The notes: generated from the letters alone by a model not told the origin. Counted from the stretch's first letter, positions 48,594-57,802 are shown. The stretch is DNA of 64,000 nucleotides from Nocardioides agariphilus (GCF_015352445.1 NZ_JADKPO010000010.1:1-64000); one strand, 5' to 3'. Program-made: numbers and translations.

Positions 48594-50008
48594 CGTCGAT
48601 CGAAGACCTCAACCCCGAGCTCAAGAACTTCAAGGGCTACGAGTTCGGCTGGTCCGACAGCGATGAGGCGGGGTCGATCGCCAAGCGCGGCCTCAACGAG
48701 GACGTCGTGCGCGACATCTCCTCGAAGAAGAGCGAGCCGCAGTGGATGCTCGACCTGCGCCTGAAGGGCCTCAAGCTCTTCCACCGCAAGCCGATGCCGA
48801 CGTGGGGCTCGGACCTGTCGGGCATCGACTTCGACAACATCAAGTACTTCGTCCGCTCGAGCGAGAAGCAGGCGACGTCCTGGGAGGAGCTCCCCGAGGA
48901 CATCAAGAACACCTACGACAAGCTGGGCATCCCCGAGGCCGAGAAGCAGCGCCTGGTCGCCGGCGTCGCCGCGCAGTACGAATCGGAGGTCGTCTACCAC
49001 TCGATCCGCGAGGACCTCGAGGAGCAGGGCGTCATCTTCGTCGACACCGACACCGCTCTCAAGCAGCACGAGGAGCTCTTCAAGGAGTACTTCGCGACCG
49101 TCATCCCGGTCGGTGACAACAAGTTCGCAGCGCTCAACACCTCCGTGTGGTCGGGCGGCTCGTTCATCTACGTGCCGAAGGGCGTGCAGGTCGACATCCC
49201 GCTGCAGGCCTACTTCCGGATCAACACCGAGAACATGGGTCAGTTCGAGCGGACGCTGATCATCGTCGACGAGGGCGCCTACGTGCACTACGTCGAGGGC
49301 TGCACCGCCCCGATCTACTCCTCCGACTCGCTCCACTCCGCGGTCGTGGAGATCATCGTCAAGAAGGGCGGCCGCTGCCGCTACACGACCATCCAGAACT
49401 GGTCCAACAACGTCTACAACCTGGTCACCAAGCGCGCCACCTGCGAGGCCGGCGCGACCATGGAGTGGGTCGACGGCAACATCGGCTCCAAGGTGACGAT
49501 GAAGTACCCCGCCATCTACCTGATGGGCGAGCACGCCAAGGGCGAAACGCTGTCGATCGCGTTCGCGGGCGAGGGCCAGCACCAGGACGCCGGGGCCAAG
49601 ATGGTGCACGCCGCGCCCCACACCTCCAGCTCGATCCTGAGCAAGTCGGTGGCACGCGGCGGCGGGCGCACGTCCTACCGCGGGCTGATCCAGATCAACG
49701 AGGGTGCCTACGGCTCGAAGTCCAACGTGCTGTGCGACGCGCTGCTCGTCGACCAGATCAGCCGGTCGGACACCTACCCCTATGTCGACATCCGCGAGGA
49801 CGATGTCTCGATGGGCCACGAGGCGTCGGTCTCGAAGGTCTCCGAGGACCAGCTGTTCTACCTGATGTCGCGTGGCATGGCCGAGGACGAGGCGATGGCG
49901 ATGATCGTGCGCGGCTTCGTCGAGCCGATCGCCAAGGAGCTCCCCATGGAGTACGCCCTCGAGCTCAACCGCCTCATCGAGCTGCAGATGGAAGGGGCCG
50001 TCGGCTGA
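48590..50008 (+). CDS. sufB: Fe-S cluster assembly scaffold SufB
   Basis: A 472-residue scaffold subunit of SufBC2D. Typical SufB segments: [30 protein letters not shown] (split across residues about 213-242) with the conserved Cys, [24 protein letters not shown] near 262, and [39 protein letters not shown] in the last quarter. I see no intein, unlike mycobacterial SufB. GTG 48590 overlaps the sufR stop. Confidence 0.96.
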   Translation: MTSIEDLNPELKNFKGYEFGWSDSDEAGSIAKRGLNEDVVRDISSKKSEPQWMLDLRLKGLKLFHRKPMPTWGSDLSGIDFDNIKYFVRSSEKQATSWEELPEDIKNTYDKLGIPEAEKQRLVAGVAAQYESEVVYHSIREDLEEQGVIFVDTDTALKQHEELFKEYFATVIPVGDNKFAALNTSVWSGGSFIYVPKGVQVDIPLQAYFRINTENMGQFERTLIIVDEGAYVHYVEGCTAPIYSSDSLHSAVVEIIVKKGGRCRYTTIQNWSNNVYNLVTKRATCEAGATMEWVDGNIGSKVTMKYPAIYLMGEHAKGETLSIAFAGEGQHQDAGAKMVHAAPHTSSSILSKSVARGGGRTSYRGLIQINEGAYGSKSNVLCDALLVDQISRSDTYPYVDIREDDVSMGHEASVSKVSEDQLFYLMSRGMAEDEAMAMIVRGFVEPIAKELPMEYALELNRLIELQMEGAVG

Positions 50009-51147
50009 TGGGTCTGGACGTCTCCTCCCACCTGCACCCGGTGGGCTCCTTCGACCTTGCCGACCACCCGGTGCCCACCGGCCGCGAGGAGGTGTGGCGG
50101 TTCACGCCGCTCAAGCGCCTGCGCGGCCTGCACGACTCCGCACCCCTGACCGGGTCCGAGTACGACGTGAAGACGGAGGCGCCCGAGGGCGTCGCTGTCG
50201 GCTACCGTCCGGTGGCCCACTCGGACCGAGGACTCAGCGGGCTGGTGCCGACCGACCGCATCAGCGCGCGCGTGTGGCAAGACACCACGCGGGTCCTGAC
50301 AGTCGAGGTGCCCGCCGAGGCCGAGGTGGCCGAACCGGTCTTCATCAACTTCACCGGGACCGGCGTCGCCGAGGCCGCCTCCGGTCACCTGCTGGTCAAG
50401 GTCGGGGCGCACGCCACGGCAACGGTCGTGGTGCGCTTCCAGGGTTCGACAACCTTGGCCGAGAACGTCGAGGTCGCTGTGGGCGACGGCGCCCGGCTGA
50501 CGTTCGTCACCCTCCAGGACTGGTCCGACGACGCCGTCCACCACTCCACCCAGCACGCCTTGGTGGGTCGCGACGCCTCGCTCAAGCACGTCGCCGTGAC
50601 CTTCGGCGGTGACGTGGTCCGCCACGACGTCACCGCGACCTACTCCGGCCCGGGCGGCGACATCGAGATGCTCGGCCTCTACTTCGCCGACGCCGGCCAG
50701 CACATCGAGCACCGCCTGTTCGTCGACCACAACGCCCCCAAGACCCGCAGCCACGTGACCTACAAGGGCGCGCTGCAGGGCCAGGGCGCGCACACCGTGT
50801 GGATCGGCAACGTGCTGATCCGCAAGGAGGCCGAGGGCATCGAGACCTACGAGGAGAACCGCAACCTCGTGCTCACCGACGGCTGCCAGGCCGACTCGGT
50901 GCCCAACCTGGAGATCGAGACCGGCGAGATCGCGGGCGCGGGTCACGCTTCGGCGACCGGCCGGTTCGACGACGAGCAGCTGTTCTACCTGCGCTCGCGC
51001 GGCATCGAGGAGAAGGAGGCACGGCGTCTGGTCGTGCACGGCTTCTTCAACGACCTGATCCGCCGCATCGCGGTGCCCGAGCTCGAGGAGCAGCTGGCCG
51101 CCACGGTGGAGGCAGAGCTCTCCAAGAACGTCTTGAAGGAGGACTGA
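50008..51147 (+). CDS. sufD: Fe-S cluster assembly protein SufD
   Basis: A 379-residue partner of SufB in the SufBC2D complex. It has a divergent N-terminal domain, then the shared core: NVEVAVGDGARLTFVTLQDW near 153 and HRLFVDHNAPKTRSHVTYKGAL near 235, RNLVLTDGCQADSVPNLEIET near 288, and FDDEQLFYLRSRGIEEKEARRLVVHGF near the end. ATG 50008 overlaps sufB by one base. Confidence 0.95.
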   Translation: MGLDVSSHLHPVGSFDLADHPVPTGREEVWRFTPLKRLRGLHDSAPLTGSEYDVKTEAPEGVAVGYRPVAHSDRGLSGLVPTDRISARVWQDTTRVLTVEVPAEAEVAEPVFINFTGTGVAEAASGHLLVKVGAHATATVVVRFQGSTTLAENVEVAVGDGARLTFVTLQDWSDDAVHHSTQHALVGRDASLKHVAVTFGGDVVRHDVTATYSGPGGDIEMLGLYFADAGQHIEHRLFVDHNAPKTRSHVTYKGALQGQGAHTVWIGNVLIRKEAEGIETYEENRNLVLTDGCQADSVPNLEIETGEIAGAGHASATGRFDDEQLFYLRSRGIEEKEARRLVVHGFFNDLIRRIAVPELEEQLAATVEAELSKNVLKED

Positions 51148-51509
51148 TGGCCTTCCTCCGCGCCTGCGCCCTCTCAGACATCAAGGACGACGCCGCCCTC
51201 GGCGTCACCGTCGACGGCCAGGACGTCGCGCTCGCGCGCCACCACGACGAGGTCCTCGCGATCGAGGACATGTGCAGCCACGCCAGCATCGCGCTCAGCG
51301 AGGGCGACTTCGAGATCACCGACGAGGACTGCACCGTCGAGTGCTGGCTGCACGGGTCGCGCTTCGACCTGCGCACCGGCAAGCCCACCGGACTACCGGC
51401 GACGGAGCCGGTTGCCACCTTCCCCGTCGACGTACGCCCCAACGAGGACGGCACCGCAGACGTCTACGTGGACGTCGAGACCTTCCTGAACGGAGTAACC
51501 CCGAGATGA
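51147..51509 (+). CDS. Rieske-type ferredoxin of the suf operon
   Basis: A 120-residue soluble [2Fe-2S] protein. Cluster ligands Cys43-x-His45 (MCSHAS) and Cys66-x2-His69 (ECWLHGSRFD) are clear. It lacks a signal peptide. In actinobacteria a Rieske non-heme ferredoxin is commonly placed between sufD and sufC; it may carry electrons for cluster assembly (inference). Overlaps sufD by one base and sufC by 4. Confidence 0.92.
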   Translation: MAFLRACALSDIKDDAALGVTVDGQDVALARHHDEVLAIEDMCSHASIALSEGDFEITDEDCTVECWLHGSRFDLRTGKPTGLPATEPVATFPVDVRPNEDGTADVYVDVETFLNGVTPR

Positions 51510-52273
51510 GCACCCTCGAGATCAACGACCTGCACGTGTCGGTGAAGACCGACGACGGGGACAAGGAGATCCTCAAGGGGGTCACGCTGACCGTGAAGGA
51601 CGGCGAGACCCACGCGATCATGGGCCCCAACGGGTCCGGCAAGTCGACCCTGGCCTACTCGATCGCCGGTCACCCGAAGTACGACATCACCTCCGGCACC
51701 GTGACCCTCGACGGCAACGACGTGCTGGCCATGACCGTCGACGAGCGGGCACGCGCCGGGCTGTTCCTGGCGATGCAGTACCCCGTCGAGGTGCCGGGCG
51801 TGTCGGTCTCCAACTTCCTGCGCACGGCCAAGACCGCCATCGACGGCGAGGCTCCCAAGCTGCGCACGTGGGTCAAGGAGGTCAACGCCACGCTGGCCAA
51901 CCTCAACCTGGATGCGACCTTCGGCCAGCGCTCGGTCAACGAGGGCTTCTCCGGCGGCGAGAAGAAGCGCCACGAGATCGCCCAGATGGAGCTGCTCGAC
52001 CCCGGCATGGCGATCCTCGACGAGACCGACTCCGGACTCGACATCGACGCGCTGAAGATCGTCTCCGAGGGTGTCAACCGGTTCCGCGCCAAGGACGCCA
52101 AGGCGGTTCTGCTGATCACCCACTACACGCGGATCCTGCGCTACATCCAGCCTGACTTCGTGCACGTGTTCGTCGACGGCCGGATCGCCGACCAGGGCGG
52201 CCCCGAGCTGGCCGAGGAGCTGGAGGCCAACGGCTACGACAAGTACGTCAAGGCCGCCGTCACCGCTGGTTGA
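51506..52273 (+). CDS. sufC: Fe-S assembly ATPase SufC
   Basis: A 255-residue ABC ATPase that drives SufBD. Walker A MGPNGSGKSTLAYSIAG near 38, Q-loop FLAMQYPVEVPGVS, signature NEGFSGGEKKRHEIAQM near 150, Walker B MAILDETDSGLDIDAL near 172, switch His in LLITHYTRILRYI. Its stop TGA lies inside the repeat copy at 52264-52305. Confidence 0.96.
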   Translation: MSTLEINDLHVSVKTDDGDKEILKGVTLTVKDGETHAIMGPNGSGKSTLAYSIAGHPKYDITSGTVTLDGNDVLAMTVDERARAGLFLAMQYPVEVPGVSVSNFLRTAKTAIDGEAPKLRTWVKEVNATLANLNLDATFGQRSVNEGFSGGEKKRHEIAQMELLDPGMAILDETDSGLDIDALKIVSEGVNRFRAKDAKAVLLITHYTRILRYIQPDFVHVFVDGRIADQGGPELAEELEANGYDKYVKAAVTAG

Positions 52274-52305
52274 GAAGGTTGCGCTAGCAACCGTCGCGAA
52301 AACCC
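52264..52305. repeat. Repeat copy with hairpin between sufC and sufS
   Basis: GCTGGTTGAGAAGG, then a hairpin GGTTGC-GCTA-GCAACC (52277-52292), then GTCGCGAAAACC. The ends resemble GCTGGTTGAGGA...GTCTCGAAACC of the 133-bp array. The hairpin may weaken transcription from sufC into sufS or protect the upstream mRNA. Confidence 0.6.
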
Positions 52306-52326
52306 CGTAAGCCGAAAGGAGTCCTG

Positions 52327-53583
52327 ATGGAAGGCCTCTTGCCCGACCTCGACATCATCCGCAAGGACTTCCCGATCCTGGCGCGAACGGTTGCGGACGG
52401 GCAGCCGCTGGTCTACCTGGACTCGGCGAACACCAGCCAGAAGCCGCAGGTCGTCATCGACACGATGGTCGACCACCTGGAGCGCCACAACGCCAACATC
52501 GCGCGAGCCATGCACACCTTGGGCGCCGAGTCGACCGAGGCGTTCGAGGCGGCTCGCGACAAGGTGGCGGCCTTCATCGGCGCGCCCGAGCGCGAGGGCG
52601 TGGTGTTCACCAAGAACATCACCGAGGCACTCAACCTGCTCAGCAACACCTTCGCCTGGGCCGAGGGTGACCTGCGGGTCGGGCCCGGCGACGAGATCGT
52701 CATCACCGAGATGGAGCACCACTCCAACATCGTCCCGTGGCAGCTGCTCACCGAGCGCACCGGCGCGACCCTGCGCTGGTTCGGGCTGACCGACGACGGC
52801 CGACTCGACCTGTCCGACATCGACGAGCTGATCAACGAGCGCACCAAGGTCGTCTCCCTGACCTGGGTCTCCAACATGCTCGGCACGGTCAACCCGGTCC
52901 GCGAGATCGCCGACAAGGCCCACGCCGTCGGCGCCGTGGTCATCGTCGATGCCGCCCAGGCAGTGCCGCAGCTTCCGGTGGACGTCATCGCATCGGGCGC
53001 GGACTTCTTGGGGTTCACCGGTCACAAGGCCGTCGGCCCGACGGGCATCGGCGTCCTGTGGGGCAAGCCGGAGCTGCTCAACGCTCTTCCGCCCTTCCAC
53101 GGCGGCGGCGAGATGATCGAGACCGTCACCATGGAGCGGTCGACCTACGCCAAGGCGCCGCACCGCTTCGAGGCCGGCACGCCACCGATCGTCGAGGCGG
53201 TCGGGCTCGGCGCGGCCGTCGACTACCTGGGGCACCTCGGCATGGAGGCCGTGCACGCGCACGAGCAGGCGATCACGGGCTACGCGCTCGAGGGCCTCGC
53301 CTCCGTCGCCGGACTCACCGTCTTGGGCCCGCTCGATGCCGCGTCGCGCGGGGGAGCGATCTCCTTCGAGCTCGCCGGCGTGCACCCCCACGACGTGGCT
53401 CAGGTGCTCGACTCGCGGGGGGTGGCCATTCGGGCGGGCCACCACTGCGCCAAGCCGGCCCACGCGAGGTTCGGCGTGCAGGCATCCTGCCGGATGTCGT
53501 CCTACCTCTACACGACCCCTGGCGAGATCGACGCCCTGGTCGACGCGCTGGAATACACCCGTTCGTACTTCAGGTTGGGCTGA
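52327..53583 (+). CDS. sufS: Cysteine desulfurase SufS (class II)
   Basis: A 418-residue PLP enzyme that takes sulfur from cysteine as a persulfide. VYLDSANTSQKPQVVIDTM at the N-terminus, HHSNIVPWQLL near 138, PLP Lys in FTGHKAVGPTGIGVLWGK near 235, and the catalytic Cys in GVQASCRMSSYLYTTPGE near 382, in the usual C-x-x-S position. GAAAGGAG precedes ATG 52327. It works with SufU, which follows after 3 bp. Confidence 0.95.
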   Translation: MEGLLPDLDIIRKDFPILARTVADGQPLVYLDSANTSQKPQVVIDTMVDHLERHNANIARAMHTLGAESTEAFEAARDKVAAFIGAPEREGVVFTKNITEALNLLSNTFAWAEGDLRVGPGDEIVITEMEHHSNIVPWQLLTERTGATLRWFGLTDDGRLDLSDIDELINERTKVVSLTWVSNMLGTVNPVREIADKAHAVGAVVIVDAAQAVPQLPVDVIASGADFLGFTGHKAVGPTGIGVLWGKPELLNALPPFHGGGEMIETVTMERSTYAKAPHRFEAGTPPIVEAVGLGAAVDYLGHLGMEAVHAHEQAITGYALEGLASVAGLTVLGPLDAASRGGAISFELAGVHPHDVAQVLDSRGVAIRAGHHCAKPAHARFGVQASCRMSSYLYTTPGEIDALVDALEYTRSYFRLG

Positions 53584-53586
53584 TCG

Positions 53587-54057
53587 ATGTCTACCGAGCT
53601 CGACGCGCTGTACCAGGAGATCATCCTGGACCACTACAAGAACCCTCATCACAAGGGCCTGCGCGACCCCTTCGAGGCCGAGGTGCACCACGTGAACCCG
53701 ACCTGTGGTGACGAGGTGACGCTGCGCGTCCACCTGTCCGACGGCCCGGACGGTCAGCTCGTGGAGGACGTGTCCTACGACGCGCTCGGCTGCTCGATCT
53801 CGCAGGCGTCGGCGTCCGTGCTCACCGATCTGGTGATCGGCAAGCCGGTCGCCGACGCGATGGAGATCCACCAGGAGTTCCTGACCCTCATGCAGGGCAA
53901 GGGCACCGTCGAGCCCGACGAGGAGACGCTGGAGGACGGCATCGCCTTCGCCGGCGTCGCCAAGTTCCCCGCGCGCGTCAAGTGCGCGCTGCTGTCGTGG
54001 ATGGCCTGGAAAGACGCCACCGCACAAGCACTCGAGACCACCGGAGGCAAGGTATGA
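53587..54057 (+). CDS. sufU: Zinc-dependent sulfurtransferase SufU
   Basis: A 156-residue partner of SufS. The three conserved Cys, Cys40 (NPTCGDEV), Cys69 (LGCSISQAS) and Cys133 (RVKCALLSW), bind zinc together with an Asp and accept the persulfide. The extra 18-residue insert of SufU that is absent from IscU is present between Cys69 and Cys133. ATG of sufT overlaps its stop. Confidence 0.95.
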   Translation: MSTELDALYQEIILDHYKNPHHKGLRDPFEAEVHHVNPTCGDEVTLRVHLSDGPDGQLVEDVSYDALGCSISQASASVLTDLVIGKPVADAMEIHQEFLTLMQGKGTVEPDEETLEDGIAFAGVAKFPARVKCALLSWMAWKDATAQALETTGGKV

Positions 54058-54434
54058 CCCCCGACCCCCAGATCGACCACAGCGATCTCCCTGACGTACC
54101 CGAGGCTGGACAGGGCGGTGCAGGCACGACCACCATCGACGACGTCACCGAGGCGATGAAGGACGTCGTCGACCCTGAGCTCGGCATCAACGTCGTCGAC
54201 CTCGGCCTGGTCTACGGCATCCACCTCGACGAGGACACCAACGCGGTCATCGACATGACGCTGACCTCGGCGGCCTGCCCGCTGACCGACGTCATCCAGG
54301 ACCAGACCAACACCGCTCTCGAGGGACTGGTCAACGACGTGTTGATCAACTGGGTCTGGATGCCCCCGTGGGGCCCCGACAAGATCACCGACGACGGTCG
54401 CGACCAGCTGCGGGCGCTCGGCTTCAACGTCTGA
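54054..54434 (+). CDS. sufT: SufT / DUF59 iron-sulfur maturation protein
   Basis: A 126-residue MIP18-like protein. DVVDPELGINVVDLGLVYGI near 42 and MTLTSAACPLTDVIQDQ near 75 (with the reactive Cys) identify the DUF59 family, which helps carry clusters to targets. An Asp/Gly-rich N-terminal extension precedes the domain. Last gene of the suf operon; a hairpin follows. Confidence 0.93.
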   Translation: MTPDPQIDHSDLPDVPEAGQGGAGTTTIDDVTEAMKDVVDPELGINVVDLGLVYGIHLDEDTNAVIDMTLTSAACPLTDVIQDQTNTALEGLVNDVLINWVWMPPWGPDKITDDGRDQLRALGFNV

Positions 54435-54443
54435 CGCCGGCCG

Positions 54444-54463
54444 CCTCGGCACCCGTGCTGAGG
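54444..54463. terminator. Probable terminator between suf operon and convergent HAD gene
   Basis: CCTCGGCAC-CC-GTGCTGAGG, nine paired bases with one G-U. It lies 9 bp after the sufT stop and just before the stop of the convergent gene, so may serve both. Confidence 0.5.
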
Positions 54464-54467
54464 ATGT

Positions 54468-55289
54468 TCACCCGTCGACCGAGAGCGAAGGGGCCTTCAC
54501 GAACTCCACGAGGTCAGCAATCGAGTCGACGACCCGGGTGGCCCGGTAGGGGAAGTGCTCGATGTCCTCGGGGCGCGTCGAGCCGGTCGTGACCAACACC
54601 GTGCGCAGCCCTGCTTCGAGGCCGCTGATGATGTCGGTCTCCATGCGGTCACCGATCATCACGGTGGTCTCGGAGTGCGCCTCCAGCCGGTTGAGGGCGC
54701 TGCGCATCATCAGCGGGTTGGGCTTGCCGATGAAGTACGGCGACCGGCCGGTCGCCGTCCGGATCAGGGCGGCCACGGACCCGGTTGCCGGGAGCTTGCC
54801 GGCGTGGCTCGGCCCGCTCGCGTCGGGGTTGGTGGCGATGAACCGCGCGCCGTCGTCGATGAGACGGATCGCGCGGGTGATCGACTCGAAGGAATAGGTG
54901 CGGGTCTCGCCCAGGACCACGTAGTCGGGGTTGCGGTCGGTCATTACGTAGCCGATGTCGTGCAGTGCCGTGGTCAGACCAGCCTCGCCCACGACGTAGG
55001 CCGAGCCGTGCGGACGCTGGTCGGCAAGGAACTGCGCGGTGGCCAGGGCGGAGGTCCAGATCGCCTCCTCGGGCACGTCGATGCCGCTGGCCAGGAGGCG
55101 TGCACGCAGGTCGCGTGGCGTGAAGATCGAGTTGTTGGTCAGCACCAGGAAGCGGAGCCCCGACTCCTTGAGCGCCTCGATGAACTCCGTCGCCCCCGGG
55201 ATCGGGACCTCCTCGTGGACCAAGACGCCGTCCATGTCGGTCAGCCAGGTCTCGACCGGGCGGGGGGAGCCGTCGTCACGTGCGGACAT
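54468..55289 (-). CDS. HAD-IIA family phosphatase (NagD-like)
   Basis: A 273-residue hydrolase. Motif [18 protein letters not shown] (DxDG, nucleophile Asp), motif II with LVLTNNS, C2-type cap with [21 protein letters not shown], Lys in [17 protein letters not shown], and motif [19 protein letters not shown]. This fits NagD/PGP-type phosphatases; substrates include sugar or nucleoside monophosphates. ATG 55289 was preferred over 55298. Its 5' side faces acVLRF1. Confidence 0.88.
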   Translation of the reverse strand: MSARDDGSPRPVETWLTDMDGVLVHEEVPIPGATEFIEALKESGLRFLVLTNNSIFTPRDLRARLLASGIDVPEEAIWTSALATAQFLADQRPHGSAYVVGEAGLTTALHDIGYVMTDRNPDYVVLGETRTYSFESITRAIRLIDDGARFIATNPDASGPSHAGKLPATGSVAALIRTATGRSPYFIGKPNPLMMRSALNRLEAHSETTVMIGDRMETDIISGLEAGLRTVLVTTGSTRPEDIEHFPYRATRVVDSIADLVEFVKAPSLSVDG

Positions 55290-55347
55290 GGGCACCATCC
55301 TGGCAGCCGCCGCGCAGTGCCAGCGCCGGCACGTGCCAGGGGCCCTG

Positions 55348-55353
55348 TAGAAC
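55348..55353 (+). promoter_or_regulatory. -10 hexamer for the acVLRF1 gene
   Basis: TAGAAC, 7 nt before GTG 55361. It favours this start over upstream in-frame codons inside the HAD gene. Confidence 0.35.
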
Positions 55354-55360
55354 GGACCTC

Positions 55361-55969
55361 GTGGACAACGTGACGGTCTCGGTGCCGGCCGAGCGCCTCG
55401 TGCGCTGGGCGGCGAACTTCGAGGCCAGGCACGGAGCGACCGTCTGCGCGGTTGACGGCGGTGGGCTGCGAGGTACGGCGGCCGACGGCTCCACCTTCAC
55501 CGCGCGGCTGCCCTTCGATGCGGAGTACGACGGGCCGGCCGAGCCTGCGTCGTTCGCGCAGGCAGTCGTGGCGCCCGCTGAGTGGGGGATCCTGCTCGTG
55601 CGCAAGGGCGGCTTCGCCGTGGCCCGCCTGTGTGGCATGGAGCTGGCCGAGCACAAGATCGGCCAACGTCACGTGCAGGGACGAACCAAGGCCGGCGGCC
55701 AGAGCCAGCAGCGGTTCGCCCGGCGTCGGGGCAACCAGGCCCGTCAGGCCTTCGAGGCCGCCGCCGAGCACGCAGCCCGCATCCTGCGCCCCGGCCCCGT
55801 GGTCACCGGAGGCGACCGTGCCGCGGTCGACGAGGTGCTGGCCGACCCGCGGCTGTCCGGCCTGGTGGTCCTCGCCCCGTGGCTGTCGGTGCCGGACCCC
55901 AAGCGGGCGGTGCTGGACCAGGCGGTGCGCGACGCGGCATCGGTGCGGGTGCTCGTCGTGAACCGCTGA
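55361..55969 (+). CDS. acVLRF1 family peptidyl-tRNA hydrolase
   Basis: A 202-residue protein of the Vms1-like release factor 1 (VLRF1) clade found in actinobacteria. The domain shows [42 protein letters not shown] (residues about 86-125), where GGQSQQ replaces the GGQ loop of release factors and Gln is the likely catalytic residue; C-terminal [21 protein letters not shown] follows. The family is thought to free nascent chains on split ribosomal large subunits during rescue. Confidence 0.85.
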   Translation: MDNVTVSVPAERLVRWAANFEARHGATVCAVDGGGLRGTAADGSTFTARLPFDAEYDGPAEPASFAQAVVAPAEWGILLVRKGGFAVARLCGMELAEHKIGQRHVQGRTKAGGQSQQRFARRRGNQARQAFEAAAEHAARILRPGPVVTGGDRAAVDEVLADPRLSGLVVLAPWLSVPDPKRAVLDQAVRDAASVRVLVVNR

Positions 55970-55994
55970 TCCCGGCCAGGCGGCCTCGGCCCGA

Positions 55995-56108
55995 TCAGTC
56001 CTGGGGAGGTACGAAGACCTCCGACGTCGCCGGCGGCTCCGCATCGACGGGTGAGTCCCACTCGGTGAAGGTCGTGTCACCGGATCCGCTTTCGTCGCCG
56101 CCGGACAT
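55995..56108 (-). CDS. Possible small protein, start uncertain
   Basis: A minus-strand frame ending at 55995 reads ...RVIATEEPHYLLRMSGGDESG and then a Ser/Asp/Pro-rich tail ending EVFVPPQD. The ATG at 56108 gives 37 residues; upstream codons look coding but only GTG starts inside the adjacent gene exist. Could be the tail of a lost gene. No function. Confidence 0.3.
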   Translation of the reverse strand: MSGGDESGSGDTTFTEWDSPVDAEPPATSEVFVPPQD

Positions 56109-56155
56109 GCGGAGCAGGTAGTGCGGCTCCTCGGTGGCGATGACGCGCCCGGATG

Positions 56156-57184
56156 CTAGGAGCTGCGGTGCCGCTGGATCTGGTCGCGGAGCCTGCGGAC
56201 GTTCTCGGTGGCCGCCGTCATCCGTGCCTCGAGGTCCCACACCCAGGCGTGCGGGTCCTTGTCCTCCTCGAGCACGGCCTCGATCTCGGCACGCAGCCGC
56301 ATCGGGTCGGTGACAGCGACCTCGCCGCCCGCAGGCGCCTCGGGCTGAGGCGCTGGCGAAGCCTCGGAGACGGCCTCCTCGGCGCGCGTTGCTCGACCGT
56401 CCGGCCAACGGTGCACGGGTGAACGCAGGTTGGGCAGCGGCACCGAGCCGACACGGACATCGCTCGCGGCCATCGCCACGCCGAAGGAGATCTGGTCTCT
56501 GCGTGAGTAGCGCAGGACGTGCTCCCACCAGGTCTGCATCGCGGCATCGACCTCGGGAGTACGCCGGCGCGCGAGCAGTGCGGTCCAGTGCGGGTTGGCC
56601 TCGACTGCTGTGGGCCAGGCCCGCAGATAGTGGGCCAGCTGCTCGAAGACTCGCAGGTGGTCGTCCTTGCCGCGCTCGACGCTGGCCTCGGCCTCCTCGA
56701 GCAGGCTTCGGTAGAACGTGTGCACCGGAGCGGCAACGTCCGCGTCCTCCAGCCAGTCGTCGACGAAGGACTCGGGGGGCGCCTGCAGCTCGACCGCGTT
56801 GTCGACCCAGAGGCTGCGGTCGTATCCCTCGAGCACCGGGTGACCGACGATCTTGAGGAAGCGCTCGCTGCGCACGGGATCGGTGGGCATGCGCAGGTCG
56901 ACCGGCACGACCTGCCAGGTATCGCTGCGCAGGGTGGGGTCGTTGGTCAGGCAGACGAAGTCGGCGTCGGACTCCGCAGCGACCGGGGCTTCGCGCAGCG
57001 GCTGCTTCTCGTCGAGGACGGCGGTGAAGACGACCATGCGGCTGGCGTGACGCGGGCGCGGCCGGGCGTGCTTGGGCGTCTCGGCCGAGTGCTGTGACTG
57101 GCTTCGGGCGACGTGCTCGGCCACCAGCTCAGCCACCTGCTCCGCCACGTGTTGCGACACGTTCCGGGCCACGTGCTGGGCCAT
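56156..57184 (-). CDS. DUF616-like glycosyltransferase-fold protein with N-terminal repeat
   Basis: A 342-residue protein. After residue 50 it follows the DUF616 (TOD1/MUCI70) pattern: RMVVFTAVLDEKQPLREAP, FVCLTNDPTLRSDTWQVV, SERFLKIVGHPVLEGYDRSLWVDNAVEL, the last containing the metal Asp-x-Asn. Before it, residues 1-30 show a four-residue period (QHVARNVSQHVAEQVAELVAEHVA). A TAGGAG Shine-Dalgarno fits ATG 57184. The acceptor is unknown. Genes are on the opposite strand from the 3' neighbour. Confidence 0.65.
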   Translation of the reverse strand: MAQHVARNVSQHVAEQVAELVAEHVARSQSQHSAETPKHARPRPRHASRMVVFTAVLDEKQPLREAPVAAESDADFVCLTNDPTLRSDTWQVVPVDLRMPTDPVRSERFLKIVGHPVLEGYDRSLWVDNAVELQAPPESFVDDWLEDADVAAPVHTFYRSLLEEAEASVERGKDDHLRVFEQLAHYLRAWPTAVEANPHWTALLARRRTPEVDAAMQTWWEHVLRYSRRDQISFGVAMAASDVRVGSVPLPNLRSPVHRWPDGRATRAEEAVSEASPAPQPEAPAGGEVAVTDPMRLRAEIEAVLEEDKDPHAWVWDLEARMTAATENVRRLRDQIQRHRSS

Positions 57185-57262
57185 GGGGCGACTCCTAGGT
57201 TGCACAGCCCGAGTCGCGGTGTTGACCGCTCGATCGCAACGTACCGGGAGCAGGCCGTCAGG

Positions 57263-57784
57263 TCAGTGCGCCACGTCGAAGCTGCCCGGCGTGTCGTGCG
57301 GCACGTCCTCCTCGAGCTCGCGGCGTCTCAGCTGCCAACGCTCGGCAAGGCCGTCCATCTCAGCGTCGACGAACGCCAGGAACTCGCGCATCAGCCACAG
57401 CCGGTGAGCCGCGGGGTCCTTCTCGCCGAGGCCTTCGAGGGCGTTGTCGAGGGCTGCCATCAACGGCGCGTAGGTCTGGTCCTTGCGCATCATCGCGCCC
57501 AGCCAGGCGTCGTCGTCGACGACGTAGACGTCCTTGCGGGAGCCGCGCTCGCGCTCGCGGTGCAAGAACCCGATCTGGCCGAGGAAGTTCACCGCCCCCG
57601 AGACTGCGGCAGGGCTGACGGCCAGCGTTGTCGCCAGCTCGGCTGCTGTCATCTTGCCGTCCTCGTCGACGACCAGAGCTGCGAAGACCCGCGAGGGGAG
57701 ACGAGGAAGCCCTGCATCGGTCAGCGCTCCGCCCATGCGTTCGACGAAGGTGGCCGCCACCGTGGCCTGTGACCGGTCAGGCAC
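57263..57784 (-). CDS. GbsR/MarR-family transcriptional regulator
   Basis: A 173-residue winged-helix regulator. The N-terminal ATVAATFVERMGGALTDAGLPRLPSRVFAALVVDE and the wHTH MTAAELATTLAVSPAAVSGAVNFLGQIGFLHRERERGSRKDVYVV match the GbsR-like family; the C-terminal helix with EFLAFVDAEMDGLAERW is a dimer arm. It is divergent from the ABC exporter with 54 bp between starts, and so is the likely regulator of it. Confidence 0.88.
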   Translation of the reverse strand: MPDRSQATVAATFVERMGGALTDAGLPRLPSRVFAALVVDEDGKMTAAELATTLAVSPAAVSGAVNFLGQIGFLHRERERGSRKDVYVVDDDAWLGAMMRKDQTYAPLMAALDNALEGLGEKDPAAHRLWLMREFLAFVDAEMDGLAERWQLRRRELEEDVPHDTPGSFDVAH

Positions 57785-57791
57785 GAACCGG

Positions 57792-57797
57792 AGTGTA
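57792..57797 (-). promoter_or_regulatory. -10 hexamer for the GbsR-like gene
   Basis: TACACT on the minus strand, 7 nt before GTG 57784. Confidence 0.45.
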
Positions 57798-57802
57798 ACA
57801 AG

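Noticed and set aside
48590-50008. Intein in SufB, as in mycobacteria
   Set aside because: The reading frame is 472 codons of continuous SufB with no intein-type splice blocks.
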